Positions 1 through 8,002 of a stretch of 64,000 bases of DNA are shown piece after piece. The notes under the pieces are model-generated. The model was not told where the DNA came from. It was given only the letters and a program-made list of their open reading frames with translations, and did not search any database. Position numbers and translations under genes: made by a program. The stretch is from Celeribacter arenosi (lineage in GTDB: Bacteria; Pseudomonadota; Alphaproteobacteria; Rhodobacterales; Rhodobacteraceae), in NCBI RefSeq assembly GCF_039539485.1, contig NZ_BAABDF010000007.1:310001-374000 (forward strand). Reading direction: 5' to 3'. Each line of letters begins with the position of its first letter. The stretch's first letter is position 1.

Positions 1-392
1 TGCAACAGGGCTTCCATCGAACGAGCCGCGCGCAGTTCGGTGTAAAAACCAATGGCACTGTTCAGCAAAAGGACGACGGCGATGGCCGCCGCCTCTGCAT
101 TGTCGCCTAGCATCAGCGAAATGATGGCAGCCGCGGCGAGCAACCACACGATCACGCTGCGGAACTGATGAAGGAGGATCGATAGGGCACTTTTCGGTTT
201 CTGCCGACGCAGCCGGTTCGGGCCGTGGGACGCGAGCCGTCGCAGGGCCTCAGCCTCTGACAAGCCATCGTTGACGGACACGGACAACAGTTCCGCGACC
301 TCTTCCGCCGAGAGACCGTGCGGCGCAATGCTAAGCGTCAGGTTTGCGGGACGTTCCATGCCTTCCATCTCATGGCTTTTGCGTGTTTGCAT
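1..392 (-). CDS. Cation-transporting P-type ATPase, N-terminal part (cut by window edge)
   Basis: The 130 visible residues match the cation-ATPase N-terminal domain followed by the first membrane helices of a P2-type (Ca2+ or other cation) pump. Residues about 20-60 carry the HGLS...EV...L..GLSEAEA..RL...GPN pattern, and two hydrophobic stretches (about 73-90 and 97-108) fit helices M1 and M2. The phosphorylation motif DKTGT would lie beyond the left edge, so the transported ion cannot be told. In-frame ATGs at 392, 368 and 359 are all possible; none has a strong ribosome site, and I chose the longest. It is divergent from hemG, with an FNR-type box at 490-503 whose centre is 41.5 bases from a predicted leftward start at 455; a TAGTTT hexamer lies at 467-462. 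Low-oxygen expression is therefore likely. The family is clear; the ion is unknown. Confidence 0.85.
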   Translation of the reverse strand, partial: MQTRKSHEMEGMERPANLTLSIAPHGLSAEEVAELLSVSVNDGLSEAEALRRLASHGPNRLRRQKPKSALSILLHQFRSVIVWLLAAAAIISLMLGDNAEAAAIAVVLLLNSAIGFYTELRAARSMEALL

Positions 393-489
393 GACAACTC
401 AGAGGCCCTTTGCGACGTGATTGAGTGCGCGGCTCCGCTGCAGGGGAGCACATGAGCCACAAAACTACGGCAATGCGCGCCCGTCGGCG

Positions 490-503
490 TTGACGGGCAT
501 CAA
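490..503. promoter_or_regulatory. FNR/FnrL-type box 1 (TTGACGGGCATCAA)
   Basis: This is TTGAC-N4-ATCAA, one base from the FNR consensus TTGAT-N4-ATCAA. It is centred at 496.5. If it activates leftward as a class II site (-41.5), the start would be at 455, and the -10 position (467-462 on the minus strand) reads TAGTTT. That gives the P-type ATPase a leader of about 63 bases. The match and spacing are seen; activity is inferred. Confidence 0.7.
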
Positions 504-619
504 ATTTGCCCACGGTTCCCAAAACTCGAACACATAAAAAAGCAGGGACTAAGTGGCGGTTTGGACGTTTGGCACTTGGTGGCGCAGCAGGCCCGTTCAA
601 CCATCAATTTTCGCCGGAA

Positions 620-633
620 TTGACAGGCGTCAA
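620..633. promoter_or_regulatory. FNR/FnrL-type box 2 (TTGACAGGCGTCAA)
   Basis: This is a perfect inverted repeat TTGAC-N4-GTCAA, an FNR/FnrL-like half-site pair. Its centre at 626.5 is exactly 41.5 bases before position 668, the A of the hemG start codon, and TACTAT occupies the -10 position (656-661). If used as a class II site it would give a leaderless hemG mRNA. It could also work leftward together with box 1. Confidence 0.7.
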
Positions 634-667
634 AGCGGTTGGTCGGGATATCATTTACTATGAGGAC

Positions 668-1216
668 ATGAAAATTCTTGTCGCCTACGCTTCGAGCGAT
701 GGCCAAACCCGCAAGATTTGCCGGTTTGCGGCGGATAGGTTTGCGGATGCGGGTCATGCGGTCGAACTTCTGTCGCTCGTCGATGCCGATGGCATCGACC
801 TCGCGCGTTTTGATGCCGTGCTCTTGGCTGCATCGATCCATATGGGCCATTACCAAGAAGCGCTTACCGAGTTTTGCGCATCCCGCGCTGACATGCTTTC
901 GACAATGCCCAGCCTGCTCCTGTCCGTGTCCCTCTCCGCCGCGGGGCACGTGGCAGAGGACTGGCGAGGTTTGGAAAAAACCCTGGACGAATTCATCTCG
1001 GCTACCGAGTGGACGCCCGGTCGGGTCGAACAGATTGCAGGCGCCTACAAGCCATCGACTTACAGTGTTTTCCGCCGCTATGTGATGCGCCGCATTGTGG
1101 CCCAGAGGGACCCATCGGCGGACCCAAATCTGGATGTCGAATACACCGACTGGGCGGCGTTGAAGCGGGTGTTGGACGACTGGACAGGGTCGATCACCGC
1201 ACCTACCGACGACTGA
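668..1216 (+). CDS. hemG: HemG-type flavodoxin-fold protoporphyrinogen IX dehydrogenase
   Basis: The 182-residue protein resembles the HemG family (about 181 residues in E. coli), which oxidises protoporphyrinogen IX to protoporphyrin IX and passes electrons to the respiratory quinone. The FMN-binding loop is seen near residues 7-14 (ASSDGQTR). The family pattern GASI.. GHY..A..EF is near residue 55 as AASIHMGHY, and a late VEYTDW matches the VVYTDW of HemG. An open frame extends upstream to 506, but the family starts at this Met. A GAGGA lies only one base before ATG, so initiation may be leaderless from the FNR-type promoter at 620-661. Most alphaproteobacteria use HemJ for this step, so HemG here is uncommon. 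The alternative is another flavodoxin-domain protein; I think HemG is likely because similarity extends over the full length. Confidence 0.83.
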   Translation: MKILVAYASSDGQTRKICRFAADRFADAGHAVELLSLVDADGIDLARFDAVLLAASIHMGHYQEALTEFCASRADMLSTMPSLLLSVSLSAAGHVAEDWRGLEKTLDEFISATEWTPGRVEQIAGAYKPSTYSVFRRYVMRRIVAQRDPSADPNLDVEYTDWAALKRVLDDWTGSITAPTDD

Positions 1217-1246
1217 CCCAGCACCATATCGATAGGGCTGACAACC

Positions 1247-1260
1247 TTGACCCGTATCAA
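1247..1260. promoter_or_regulatory. FNR/FnrL-type box 3 (TTGACCCGTATCAA)
   Basis: This is TTGAC-N4-ATCAA in the 95-base gap before ppsA. It is centred at 1253.5. A class II start would fall at 1295, with TAGGCT exactly in the -10 position (1283-1288). The resulting leader of 17 to 23 bases contains the ppsA ribosome site GGAAAGGA (1303-1310). The geometry supports a real FNR-dependent promoter. Confidence 0.75.
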
Positions 1261-1311
1261 TGACTGCGAATGTGCACTCTCGTAGGCTGTGAGCCGTCTG
1301 ATGGAAAGGAT

Positions 1312-3693
1312 ATGATCGTGTCCAAACAACTAATCTGGTACGAGAACCTTCGCCGTGGCGACGTTGACATTGTTGGGGGTAAAAACGCCTCTTTGGGGGA
1401 AATGATTTCAACCCTCAAGGCCGAGAACATTCGTGTTCCGCAGGGGTTTGCCACCACCTCCGACGCCTATCGTGGCTACATTTCGCAAAACGGTTTGGGT
1501 GAGCTGATCTCTGATCGTATGGGCGCGCTGAAAGCCGGCCGCACGACCCTTCACGAGGCCGGTTCTGCCATCCGCACCGCAATCGCCGCCGGTGAATGGC
1601 CCGAAGAGACAGCCAAAGCCATTCGCGCCGCCTATCAAGAACTGGCGACACGCAGTGGCAGGGAAATGCCCTCTGTCGCCGTGCGCTCCTCCGCGACCGC
1701 AGAGGATTTGCCGGATGCCAGCTTTGCCGGTCAGCAGGAAACCTTTCTGAACGTCACGGGAGAGGATGCTCTCCTTGAAGCATGCCGTCGTTGCTATGCG
1801 TCGCTCTTTACCGATCGCGCGATCACCTACAGGCAGGTGCAGGGGTTTGGTGAAAAAGAGATCGCCCTGTCCGTCGGCGTCCAGTTGATGGTTCGCTCTG
1901 ATATCGGCAGTTCGGGCGTTATGTTTTCGATCGACACAGAGACCGGTTGCGACCGCTTCGTGCTGATCAACGGGGCATGGGGCCTGGGCGAGAATGTGGT
2001 GCAGGGGGCGGTCGATCCGGACGAATTTCAGGTTTTCAAACCCTTCCTGGATGACACTAAAAAACTCCCCATCGTTGCAAAAAAACGCGGCGCCAAGGAG
2101 ATCAAGATGATCTACGGGCGCTCCGGGGAGGCCGCGACACGTAATGTGCCGACGTCGCTGGCAGAACGCGAAAGCTTTACCCTGAGTGACGCCGAAATCG
2201 TCGAACTGGCCCGTTACGCGAAAACCATCGAAGCGCATTATGGCATGCCAATGGACATGGAATGGGCCAAGGACGGCGAAACCGGCGAACTCTTCATCGT
2301 GCAGGCGCGCCCCGAAACGGTTCAGTCCAGAGATACCGGAGCCGTGTTCCATTCCTACTCGGTGGAACCCGCCGGAAAACAACTGGTCGAAGGACTGAGT
2401 GTGGGTAACGCGGCCGCCGCAGGACGGATCTGTATGATCCATTCTGCCGCCGACATTGATCGCTTTGTGGACGGGTCGGTTTTGGTCACATCGACCACGG
2501 ACCCCGACTGGGTGCCGATCATGAAACGGGCCGCAGCGATCGTAACCGACCACGGTGGGCGCACCTCGCATGCCGCCATCGTGAGCCGCGAACTCGGGCT
2601 ACCGGCAGTCGTCGGCACCGGCAATGCGACCAAACTACTACATGACAAACAGGATGTTACGGTCTCCTGCGCGGGCGGCGAAATCGGCGCGGTTTTTGAC
2701 GGGGTCGGTAAGATCGAGGTTTTGGATATCTCGCTAGCCGATGTTCCAAAAACGCGCACCGGCGTTATGTTGAATATCGCAGACCCTTCTGCCACCGTTC
2801 GTTGGTGGCGCCTTCCGGTGGATGGTGTCGGGCTGGCGCGGATGGAGTTTCTGGTCAGCAATGAAATCAAAGTGCACCCGCTGGCTCTCCTCAACCCCGA
2901 CAAAGTGGTGGATCGCGAGGAACGAGACGCGATTGCCAGACTCACATATGGTTATGAACACGGGCGCGCCTATTTCACCGAACGCTTGGCCATGGGTTTG
3001 GCGCGGATCGCGGCCGTTTGGTATCCGAAACCGGTGATCGTGCGGCTGAGCGACTTTAAGTCGAACGAATACGCTGACCTCCTCGGGGGGCGCCAATTCG
3101 AACCTCAGGAAGAGAACCCGATGATCGGTCTCAGGGGCGCGGCGCGGTACTATTCCGATTTCTACCGCGATGCCTTCGCCTTGGAGTGCGTGGCATTGAA
3201 ACGGCTACGCGAAGACATGGGGTTCACCAATGTTATTGCAATGGTGCCTTTCTGTCGCTCGCCCGAAGAAGCCGACAAGGTCATTGAGGTGATGGCCGCT
3301 CATGGCCTCAAACGCGGGGACGCTGGCCTCGAGCTCTACGTGATGACCGAGATCCCGTCCAACGTGATCCGGGCCGCGGAATTTGCCGAGCGTTTCGACG
3401 GGTTCTCTATCGGGTCCAATGACCTGACCCAGCTCACGCTGGGTGTTGACCGCGACAGCGAAGCTCTGGCCGACGTCTTTCGCGAACGCGATCCGGCTGT
3501 GCTGTGGATGATCGAAACCGCAATCACGCGCGCACATGAGGCGGATCGCAAGATCGGGCTTTGTGGACAGGCGCCCAGTAACGATCCCGAATTCGCACGG
3601 CTTCTTGTCGATGCAGGGATCGACACGATCTCTGTGGCACCGGACAGTTTTCTGGACGTCAAACGCAATGTCGCGCTCGCCGAAGGGGGATGA
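1312..3693 (+). CDS. ppsA: Phosphoenolpyruvate synthase (pyruvate, water dikinase)
   Basis: Converts pyruvate, ATP and water to PEP, AMP and phosphate for gluconeogenesis. The 793 residues match the usual length (792 in E. coli). Order: N-terminal ATP-grasp domain starting with GGKNASLGEM; swivelling phosphohistidine domain with GGRTSHAAIVSRELG and the phosphorylated His at residue 420; C-terminal PEP/pyruvate barrel with SDFKSNEY, EENPMIGLRG and the catalytic Cys at residue 751 in GLCGQAPS. These two positions nearly equal His421 and Cys751 of E. coli. ATG at 1312 follows GGAAAGGA by one base; GTG at 1318 is better spaced from it (seven bases) and could be the true start. An FNR box at 1247-1260 fits low-oxygen induction. 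Next to the glycogen genes it would push carbon toward storage. Confidence 0.95.
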   Translation: MIVSKQLIWYENLRRGDVDIVGGKNASLGEMISTLKAENIRVPQGFATTSDAYRGYISQNGLGELISDRMGALKAGRTTLHEAGSAIRTAIAAGEWPEETAKAIRAAYQELATRSGREMPSVAVRSSATAEDLPDASFAGQQETFLNVTGEDALLEACRRCYASLFTDRAITYRQVQGFGEKEIALSVGVQLMVRSDIGSSGVMFSIDTETGCDRFVLINGAWGLGENVVQGAVDPDEFQVFKPFLDDTKKLPIVAKKRGAKEIKMIYGRSGEAATRNVPTSLAERESFTLSDAEIVELARYAKTIEAHYGMPMDMEWAKDGETGELFIVQARPETVQSRDTGAVFHSYSVEPAGKQLVEGLSVGNAAAAGRICMIHSAADIDRFVDGSVLVTSTTDPDWVPIMKRAAAIVTDHGGRTSHAAIVSRELGLPAVVGTGNATKLLHDKQDVTVSCAGGEIGAVFDGVGKIEVLDISLADVPKTRTGVMLNIADPSATVRWWRLPVDGVGLARMEFLVSNEIKVHPLALLNPDKVVDREERDAIARLTYGYEHGRAYFTERLAMGLARIAAVWYPKPVIVRLSDFKSNEYADLLGGRQFEPQEENPMIGLRGAARYYSDFYRDAFALECVALKRLREDMGFTNVIAMVPFCRSPEEADKVIEVMAAHGLKRGDAGLELYVMTEIPSNVIRAAEFAERFDGFSIGSNDLTQLTLGVDRDSEALADVFRERDPAVLWMIETAITRAHEADRKIGLCGQAPSNDPEFARLLVDAGIDTISVAPDSFLDVKRNVALAEGG

Positions 3694-3851
3694 CGGACTG
3701 ATTGATCCTGTGCAGGTCACTTGCGGCGCCCCGCAGGCGGGGTGACGATTGGGGACCACAAAATGGTTTTCCACGTTGTTTTCGCCTTGCAGAGACCTCT
3801 CCAATCATGACTTTGGACACTAGGTTTAGTGCGTAAGTTTGGAGTGGGCGA

Positions 3852-5468
3852 ATGCAAGAATGGTGGCGCAGTGCCGTAGTGTATCAGGTCTATCCGCGGT
3901 CGTTTCAGGACGACAACGGTGACGGTGTCGGGGACCTCAAAGGTATCACGCGACGCTTGGACCATATCGCAGAGCTTGGCGCCGATTGCATCTGGCTTTC
4001 GCCAATCTTCGCCTCCCCTCAGGCGGACATGGGCTATGACGTCTCCGACTACATTTCGGTCGATCCTTTGTTCGGGGATCTGGATGACTTTGATGAACTG
4101 ATCCAATCCGCCCATGATCGCGGACTGAAGGTCATCGTCGACCAAGTGTTGTCACACACTTCCGAACAACACGACTGGTTCAAACAGTCCCGCGTCAGTC
4201 GCGATAACGACAAGGCGGATTGGTATGTCTGGGCTGATCCCCTGCCGGACGGCTCCCCTCCCACGAACTGGCACAGCCATTTTGGCGGGCCTGCATGGGA
4301 GTTCGAACCGCAGCGCGGGCAATATTTCCTACACAACTTCCTCGCCTCGCAACCCGATCTGAATTTCCACAATCCCGACGTCGTCGATGCGATTTTGGAG
4401 ACCTGCAAATTCTGGCTGGATCGCGGTTTGGACGGTTTCCGCCTCGACACCGTGAACTACTATTTTCACGACCAAAAGCTGCGTTCGAACCCGCCTGCGC
4501 AGGCTAAACCACAAGTCATGGCGACCGACCTCTACGGGATGCAGAACAACATCTACAACAAAACCCGACCTGAAAATATCGGGTTTCTGGAACGCCTGCG
4601 TGCCCTGACGGACCAATATTCCGACATCATGATGGTCGGTGAAGTCGGTGAAATGGGTCACCGCTCTATCGAGATCATGGGTGAATACACGGCGGGCACC
4701 AAACGTCTCCATATGGCCTATAGCTTTGCGATGCTGGGACCCGACTTCAACGCAGAGCATTTCCAGAATTGCATTCAGGGTTTCCAACGTGGCGCACCCG
4801 ATGGTCACCCTTATTGGTCGTTCAGCAACCACGATGTCCCGCGTCAGGTCACCCGATGGTCCGAATATGCGGTCAGCGAAGACGCCATGGCCCGTTTTGC
4901 CTGTGGCATGCTGATGTCGTTCGAAGGAACGATCGGCATCTATCAGGGCGAAGAGCTCGGGCAGACCGAAACCGAGTTGGAATTCGCAGAACTGACTGAC
5001 CCGCCCGCGATCCGCTATTGGCCCGCAGTCAAAGGTCGCGACGGCTGTCGCACGCCCATGGTTTGGGAAAAGGATGCGCCCAACGCCGGATTTTCCACAG
5101 GCAAGCCGTGGCTTCCCGTGAAAGCTGCGCAGGCTGCCAAGGCCGTGGACCAGCAGAGGCCACACGGCATTCTGGCGTTCTACAAGGAAACCATTGCCTT
5201 CAGAAAGGCGAGCGCGGCCCTAAGCCATGGCACCACGGCATTCATCAAAATGCCCGAGCCGATACTGGCGTTCACCCGCACGGCTGCGACCGAAACGCTC
5301 ACCTGCGTGTTCAACCTGTCGCCCGATACCCATACCTTTTCGCTAAAGGGTGAGGCACAGATCGCACACGGCGCGGCGGCCGGTTTGGATGGGGCAAAGT
5401 TGACACTGGACGGGAACGGATTTGCCTATCTATCCCACAAATCAGGGCTCAAGATATCGGCCGACTAG
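3852..5468 (+). CDS. GH13 alpha-glucosidase (oligo-1,6-glucosidase type)
   Basis: A 538-residue cytoplasmic GH13 enzyme without a signal peptide, expected to release glucose from maltose, isomaltose or short alpha-glucans. It starts with WWRSAVVYQVYPRSF, the usual start of this subfamily. Catalytic residues are visible: nucleophile Asp199 in GFRLDTVNYY, acid/base Glu264 in MVGEVGE, and transition-state Asp328 in FSNHDVPR. The ribosome site is GGAGTGGG, five or so bases upstream of ATG. It follows ppsA after 158 bases, a gap holding only a weak C4/G4 hairpin at 3729-3742. It converges on glgP: the two stop codons share one CTAG at 5465-5468. The linkage (alpha-1,4 or alpha-1,6) cannot be decided here; trehalulose or sucrose isomerases are related alternatives but less likely. 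Confidence 0.88.
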   Translation: MQEWWRSAVVYQVYPRSFQDDNGDGVGDLKGITRRLDHIAELGADCIWLSPIFASPQADMGYDVSDYISVDPLFGDLDDFDELIQSAHDRGLKVIVDQVLSHTSEQHDWFKQSRVSRDNDKADWYVWADPLPDGSPPTNWHSHFGGPAWEFEPQRGQYFLHNFLASQPDLNFHNPDVVDAILETCKFWLDRGLDGFRLDTVNYYFHDQKLRSNPPAQAKPQVMATDLYGMQNNIYNKTRPENIGFLERLRALTDQYSDIMMVGEVGEMGHRSIEIMGEYTAGTKRLHMAYSFAMLGPDFNAEHFQNCIQGFQRGAPDGHPYWSFSNHDVPRQVTRWSEYAVSEDAMARFACGMLMSFEGTIGIYQGEELGQTETELEFAELTDPPAIRYWPAVKGRDGCRTPMVWEKDAPNAGFSTGKPWLPVKAAQAAKAVDQQRPHGILAFYKETIAFRKASAALSHGTTAFIKMPEPILAFTRTAATETLTCVFNLSPDTHTFSLKGEAQIAHGAAAGLDGAKLTLDGNGFAYLSHKSGLKISAD

Positions 5469-7858
5469 GCCAAACTCTTGGTGTCCCAGATATCGGCCAT
5501 GTACCCCTTGATCGTGCGGTCCGAGGAAAAGAAACCGGACCCCGCAATGTTGCGCAGCGCGAGCCTGTTCCACTGGTCCGCATCGGTATAGGCGCGGTCG
5601 ACCTGCGCCTGACATGCGAGGTAGCTGTCAAAATCCGATGCGACCAGAAACGGGTCGTGGTTCCACATTGCATCGACGAGGGGCAGGTAGCGCCCCTTGT
5701 CCGTGGGGCTAAAACGGCCTTCGGCGATCATTTGCAGGATGTCTTGCAGGGGCTGGCTTGCGAGGATCGCCTGTCGCGCGTGGTCCGTGACCTGATAGCG
5801 GTCCTGCACCTGAGCGGCGGTCATGCCGAACAGAAAGAAATTTTCGGCCCCCACATGTTCGCGGATTTCCACGTTGGCACCATCCAGCGTGCCGATTGTC
5901 AGTGCCCCATTCATGGTGAACTTCATGTTTCCCGTTCCCGACGCCTCTTTTCCGGCTGTCGAGATTTGCTCGGACAAATCCGTGGCGGGGATCAGGCGCT
6001 GCGCCATCGAGACGTTGTAGTTGGCGGGATAGACGACCTGCAACAGGTCGGCCGTGACAGGGTCGTTGTTGATGGTCTTTGCCACATCGTTGATGAAGTG
6101 AATGATGTCTTTGGCGACAAAGTATCCCGGTGCGGCCTTGCCCCCGAAAATTTTGACGCGCGGTGTCCAGTCACCTTGGGGATTGGCACGGATGGCCGAC
6201 CAGCGCGCGATCGTTTCGAATACGTTCATCAGCTGGCGTTTGTATTCGTGGATGCGCTTGATCTGGACGTCGAACATCGCGTCAGGGTTCAGCGACATCC
6301 CCATCTTTTCACCTACCCAGTTGGATAGGGCGACCTTATTGTGACGTTTCGCGGCACCAATCGCATCGCGCACGTCGTGATCCTCTTCGTGTGCTGCGAG
6401 GTCGGCGAGGCGGTCCAGATCACTTTCCCAGCCCGCGCCAATCGTATCCGTCAACACCTTTGAGAGCGCTGGGTTGGACAGGCGCACCCAACGGCGCGGC
6501 GTTACGCCATTGGTCTGGTTGATGATCCGCGACGGGTAGACCCCGTTCAGGCCGGCAAACACCGTCTCTTTCATGAGGTCTGTGTGCAGCGCGGACACGC
6601 CGTTCACGTGCGAAGCCATCACAAAGGCCAAGGTGCCCATGTGGACATGGTCATGCTGGACGATGGCGAGGTCGGGCGCGCAGTTCGTTTCGCTCTGATG
6701 CTCGGCGTCGATGCGTTCGATGATCTGCATGTGGCGCGGCAATACCCGCCCCATGAGCCACGTTGACCATGTCTCCAATGCCTCGGGCAAAAGCGTGTGG
6801 TTGGTGTAGTTGAGACACCCGAGCGCGATGCGTTTCGCATCCTCCCACGCCAAACCGTGCACATCCATCAACAGGCGGATCAACTCCGGTCCTGCCAGTG
6901 CCGGATGCGTGTCATTCATCTGGATCGCGACCTTGTCGGGCAGGAGCGAGAGGTCGTCATATTCGCTGAGGAACCGGCGCAGGATGTCCTGCAAAGCAGC
7001 CGAGGTCAGGAAATACTCCTGCTTGAGGCGTAACTCTTTCCCGCTCTCGGTTGTGTCCTCGGGGTACAACACGCGCGACAGGGTGCGCGCCAATGCTTCC
7101 GGTGCGGCCGCGGCCGTATAGTCACCGGAATTGAACCGCTCCAGATCGAACATTTCCGTGGGATGGGCACCCCAAAGGCGCAGTGTATTTGCCCATTTCC
7201 CCTGCCAGCCGACCACGGGCATATCGTAGGCGCGCGCGTAAACGGTCTCCGCCGCGTACCAAACGGATTTCCCGTCGGCCTGTTCAACATGCCCCTTGAA
7301 CGGGATTGTGTAGCGCGATTCAGGACGCTCGAATTCCCAAGGGTTGGGTTGGTTCAGCCAATCCTCAGGAAGCTCCACCTGACTGCCGTTTTCAAACTTT
7401 TGCCGGAACAGACCATGTTCATAGCGGATGCCATAACCATAGGCCGGACAGGCGAGCGTGGACATGCTCTCAAGAAAACACGCCGCCAGGCGGCCCAATC
7501 CACCATTGCCCAATGCGGCGTCCGGTTCATCTTCGATGACATCCCACAGGCTGATCCCTTCGTCGTCCAGAATTTCGCGAACGGTATCAAACAGCCCGAG
7601 AGACGTCATCGCATCGCCGAGAATGCGGCCTATCAAAAACTCCAGAGACAGGTAGTAAACCCGTTTTCCCTGCGCCTCATAGGTCTTTCGCGTCGCCGCA
7701 AACCATGGCTCGATTACGATATCACGCACGCTGTAGCTGACCGCCATGCGCCAGTCATAAAGACTCGCGTGGGATTTATCTTTGCCAAGCGTGTAGGTGA
7801 GATGTTTCGTGATACGGGTGCGCAGCGACTGCGGCGACACATCATTGAGTGCGTTCAT
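5465..7858 (-). CDS. glgP: Glycogen phosphorylase
   Basis: Releases glucose-1-phosphate from the non-reducing ends of glycogen, using pyridoxal phosphate. The 797 residues fit the family. Visible: YYLSLEFLIGR near the N-terminus, NGGLGRLAACF, KRIHEYKRQL, and the PLP-binding Lys646 in EASGTGNMKF. A GTG-started frame extends to 7951, but MNALNDV...KHLTYTLGKD at 7858 aligns with E. coli GlgP (MNAPF...), so I chose that start; its GGAG lies 12 bases upstream, rather far. Last gene of the glgB-C-A-X-pgm-glgP operon, 144 bases after pgm. Its product is the substrate of the neighbouring phosphoglucomutase. Confidence 0.95.
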   Translation of the reverse strand: MNALNDVSPQSLRTRITKHLTYTLGKDKSHASLYDWRMAVSYSVRDIVIEPWFAATRKTYEAQGKRVYYLSLEFLIGRILGDAMTSLGLFDTVREILDDEGISLWDVIEDEPDAALGNGGLGRLAACFLESMSTLACPAYGYGIRYEHGLFRQKFENGSQVELPEDWLNQPNPWEFERPESRYTIPFKGHVEQADGKSVWYAAETVYARAYDMPVVGWQGKWANTLRLWGAHPTEMFDLERFNSGDYTAAAAPEALARTLSRVLYPEDTTESGKELRLKQEYFLTSAALQDILRRFLSEYDDLSLLPDKVAIQMNDTHPALAGPELIRLLMDVHGLAWEDAKRIALGCLNYTNHTLLPEALETWSTWLMGRVLPRHMQIIERIDAEHQSETNCAPDLAIVQHDHVHMGTLAFVMASHVNGVSALHTDLMKETVFAGLNGVYPSRIINQTNGVTPRRWVRLSNPALSKVLTDTIGAGWESDLDRLADLAAHEEDHDVRDAIGAAKRHNKVALSNWVGEKMGMSLNPDAMFDVQIKRIHEYKRQLMNVFETIARWSAIRANPQGDWTPRVKIFGGKAAPGYFVAKDIIHFINDVAKTINNDPVTADLLQVVYPANYNVSMAQRLIPATDLSEQISTAGKEASGTGNMKFTMNGALTIGTLDGANVEIREHVGAENFFLFGMTAAQVQDRYQVTDHARQAILASQPLQDILQMIAEGRFSPTDKGRYLPLVDAMWNHDPFLVASDFDSYLACQAQVDRAYTDADQWNRLALRNIAGSGFFSSDRTIKGYMADIWDTKSLA

Positions 7859-8002
7859 GATATTATAAGGCTCCGTATCGTGTGGTTCGCCGCGCGGGTC
7901 ATGCGGGCGGATAGATTTCGCGTCGGCATAGTCAAGGATGCCCCTTACCACCGCATCGGCGTGATGCAGTGGCGTGGTCTCATGCGTGTAAAGGGTCTGA
8001 TG

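Noticed and set aside
3729..3742. CCCC-GCAGGC-GGGG hairpin as a terminator for ppsA
   Set aside because: The stem has only four strong pairs and no T-run follows.
7859..7880. TATAAT directly before the glgP start codon (minus strand) as a promoter
   Set aside because: It lies three bases from the ATG, too close for a start site upstream of the codon, and no -35 element is at the right distance.
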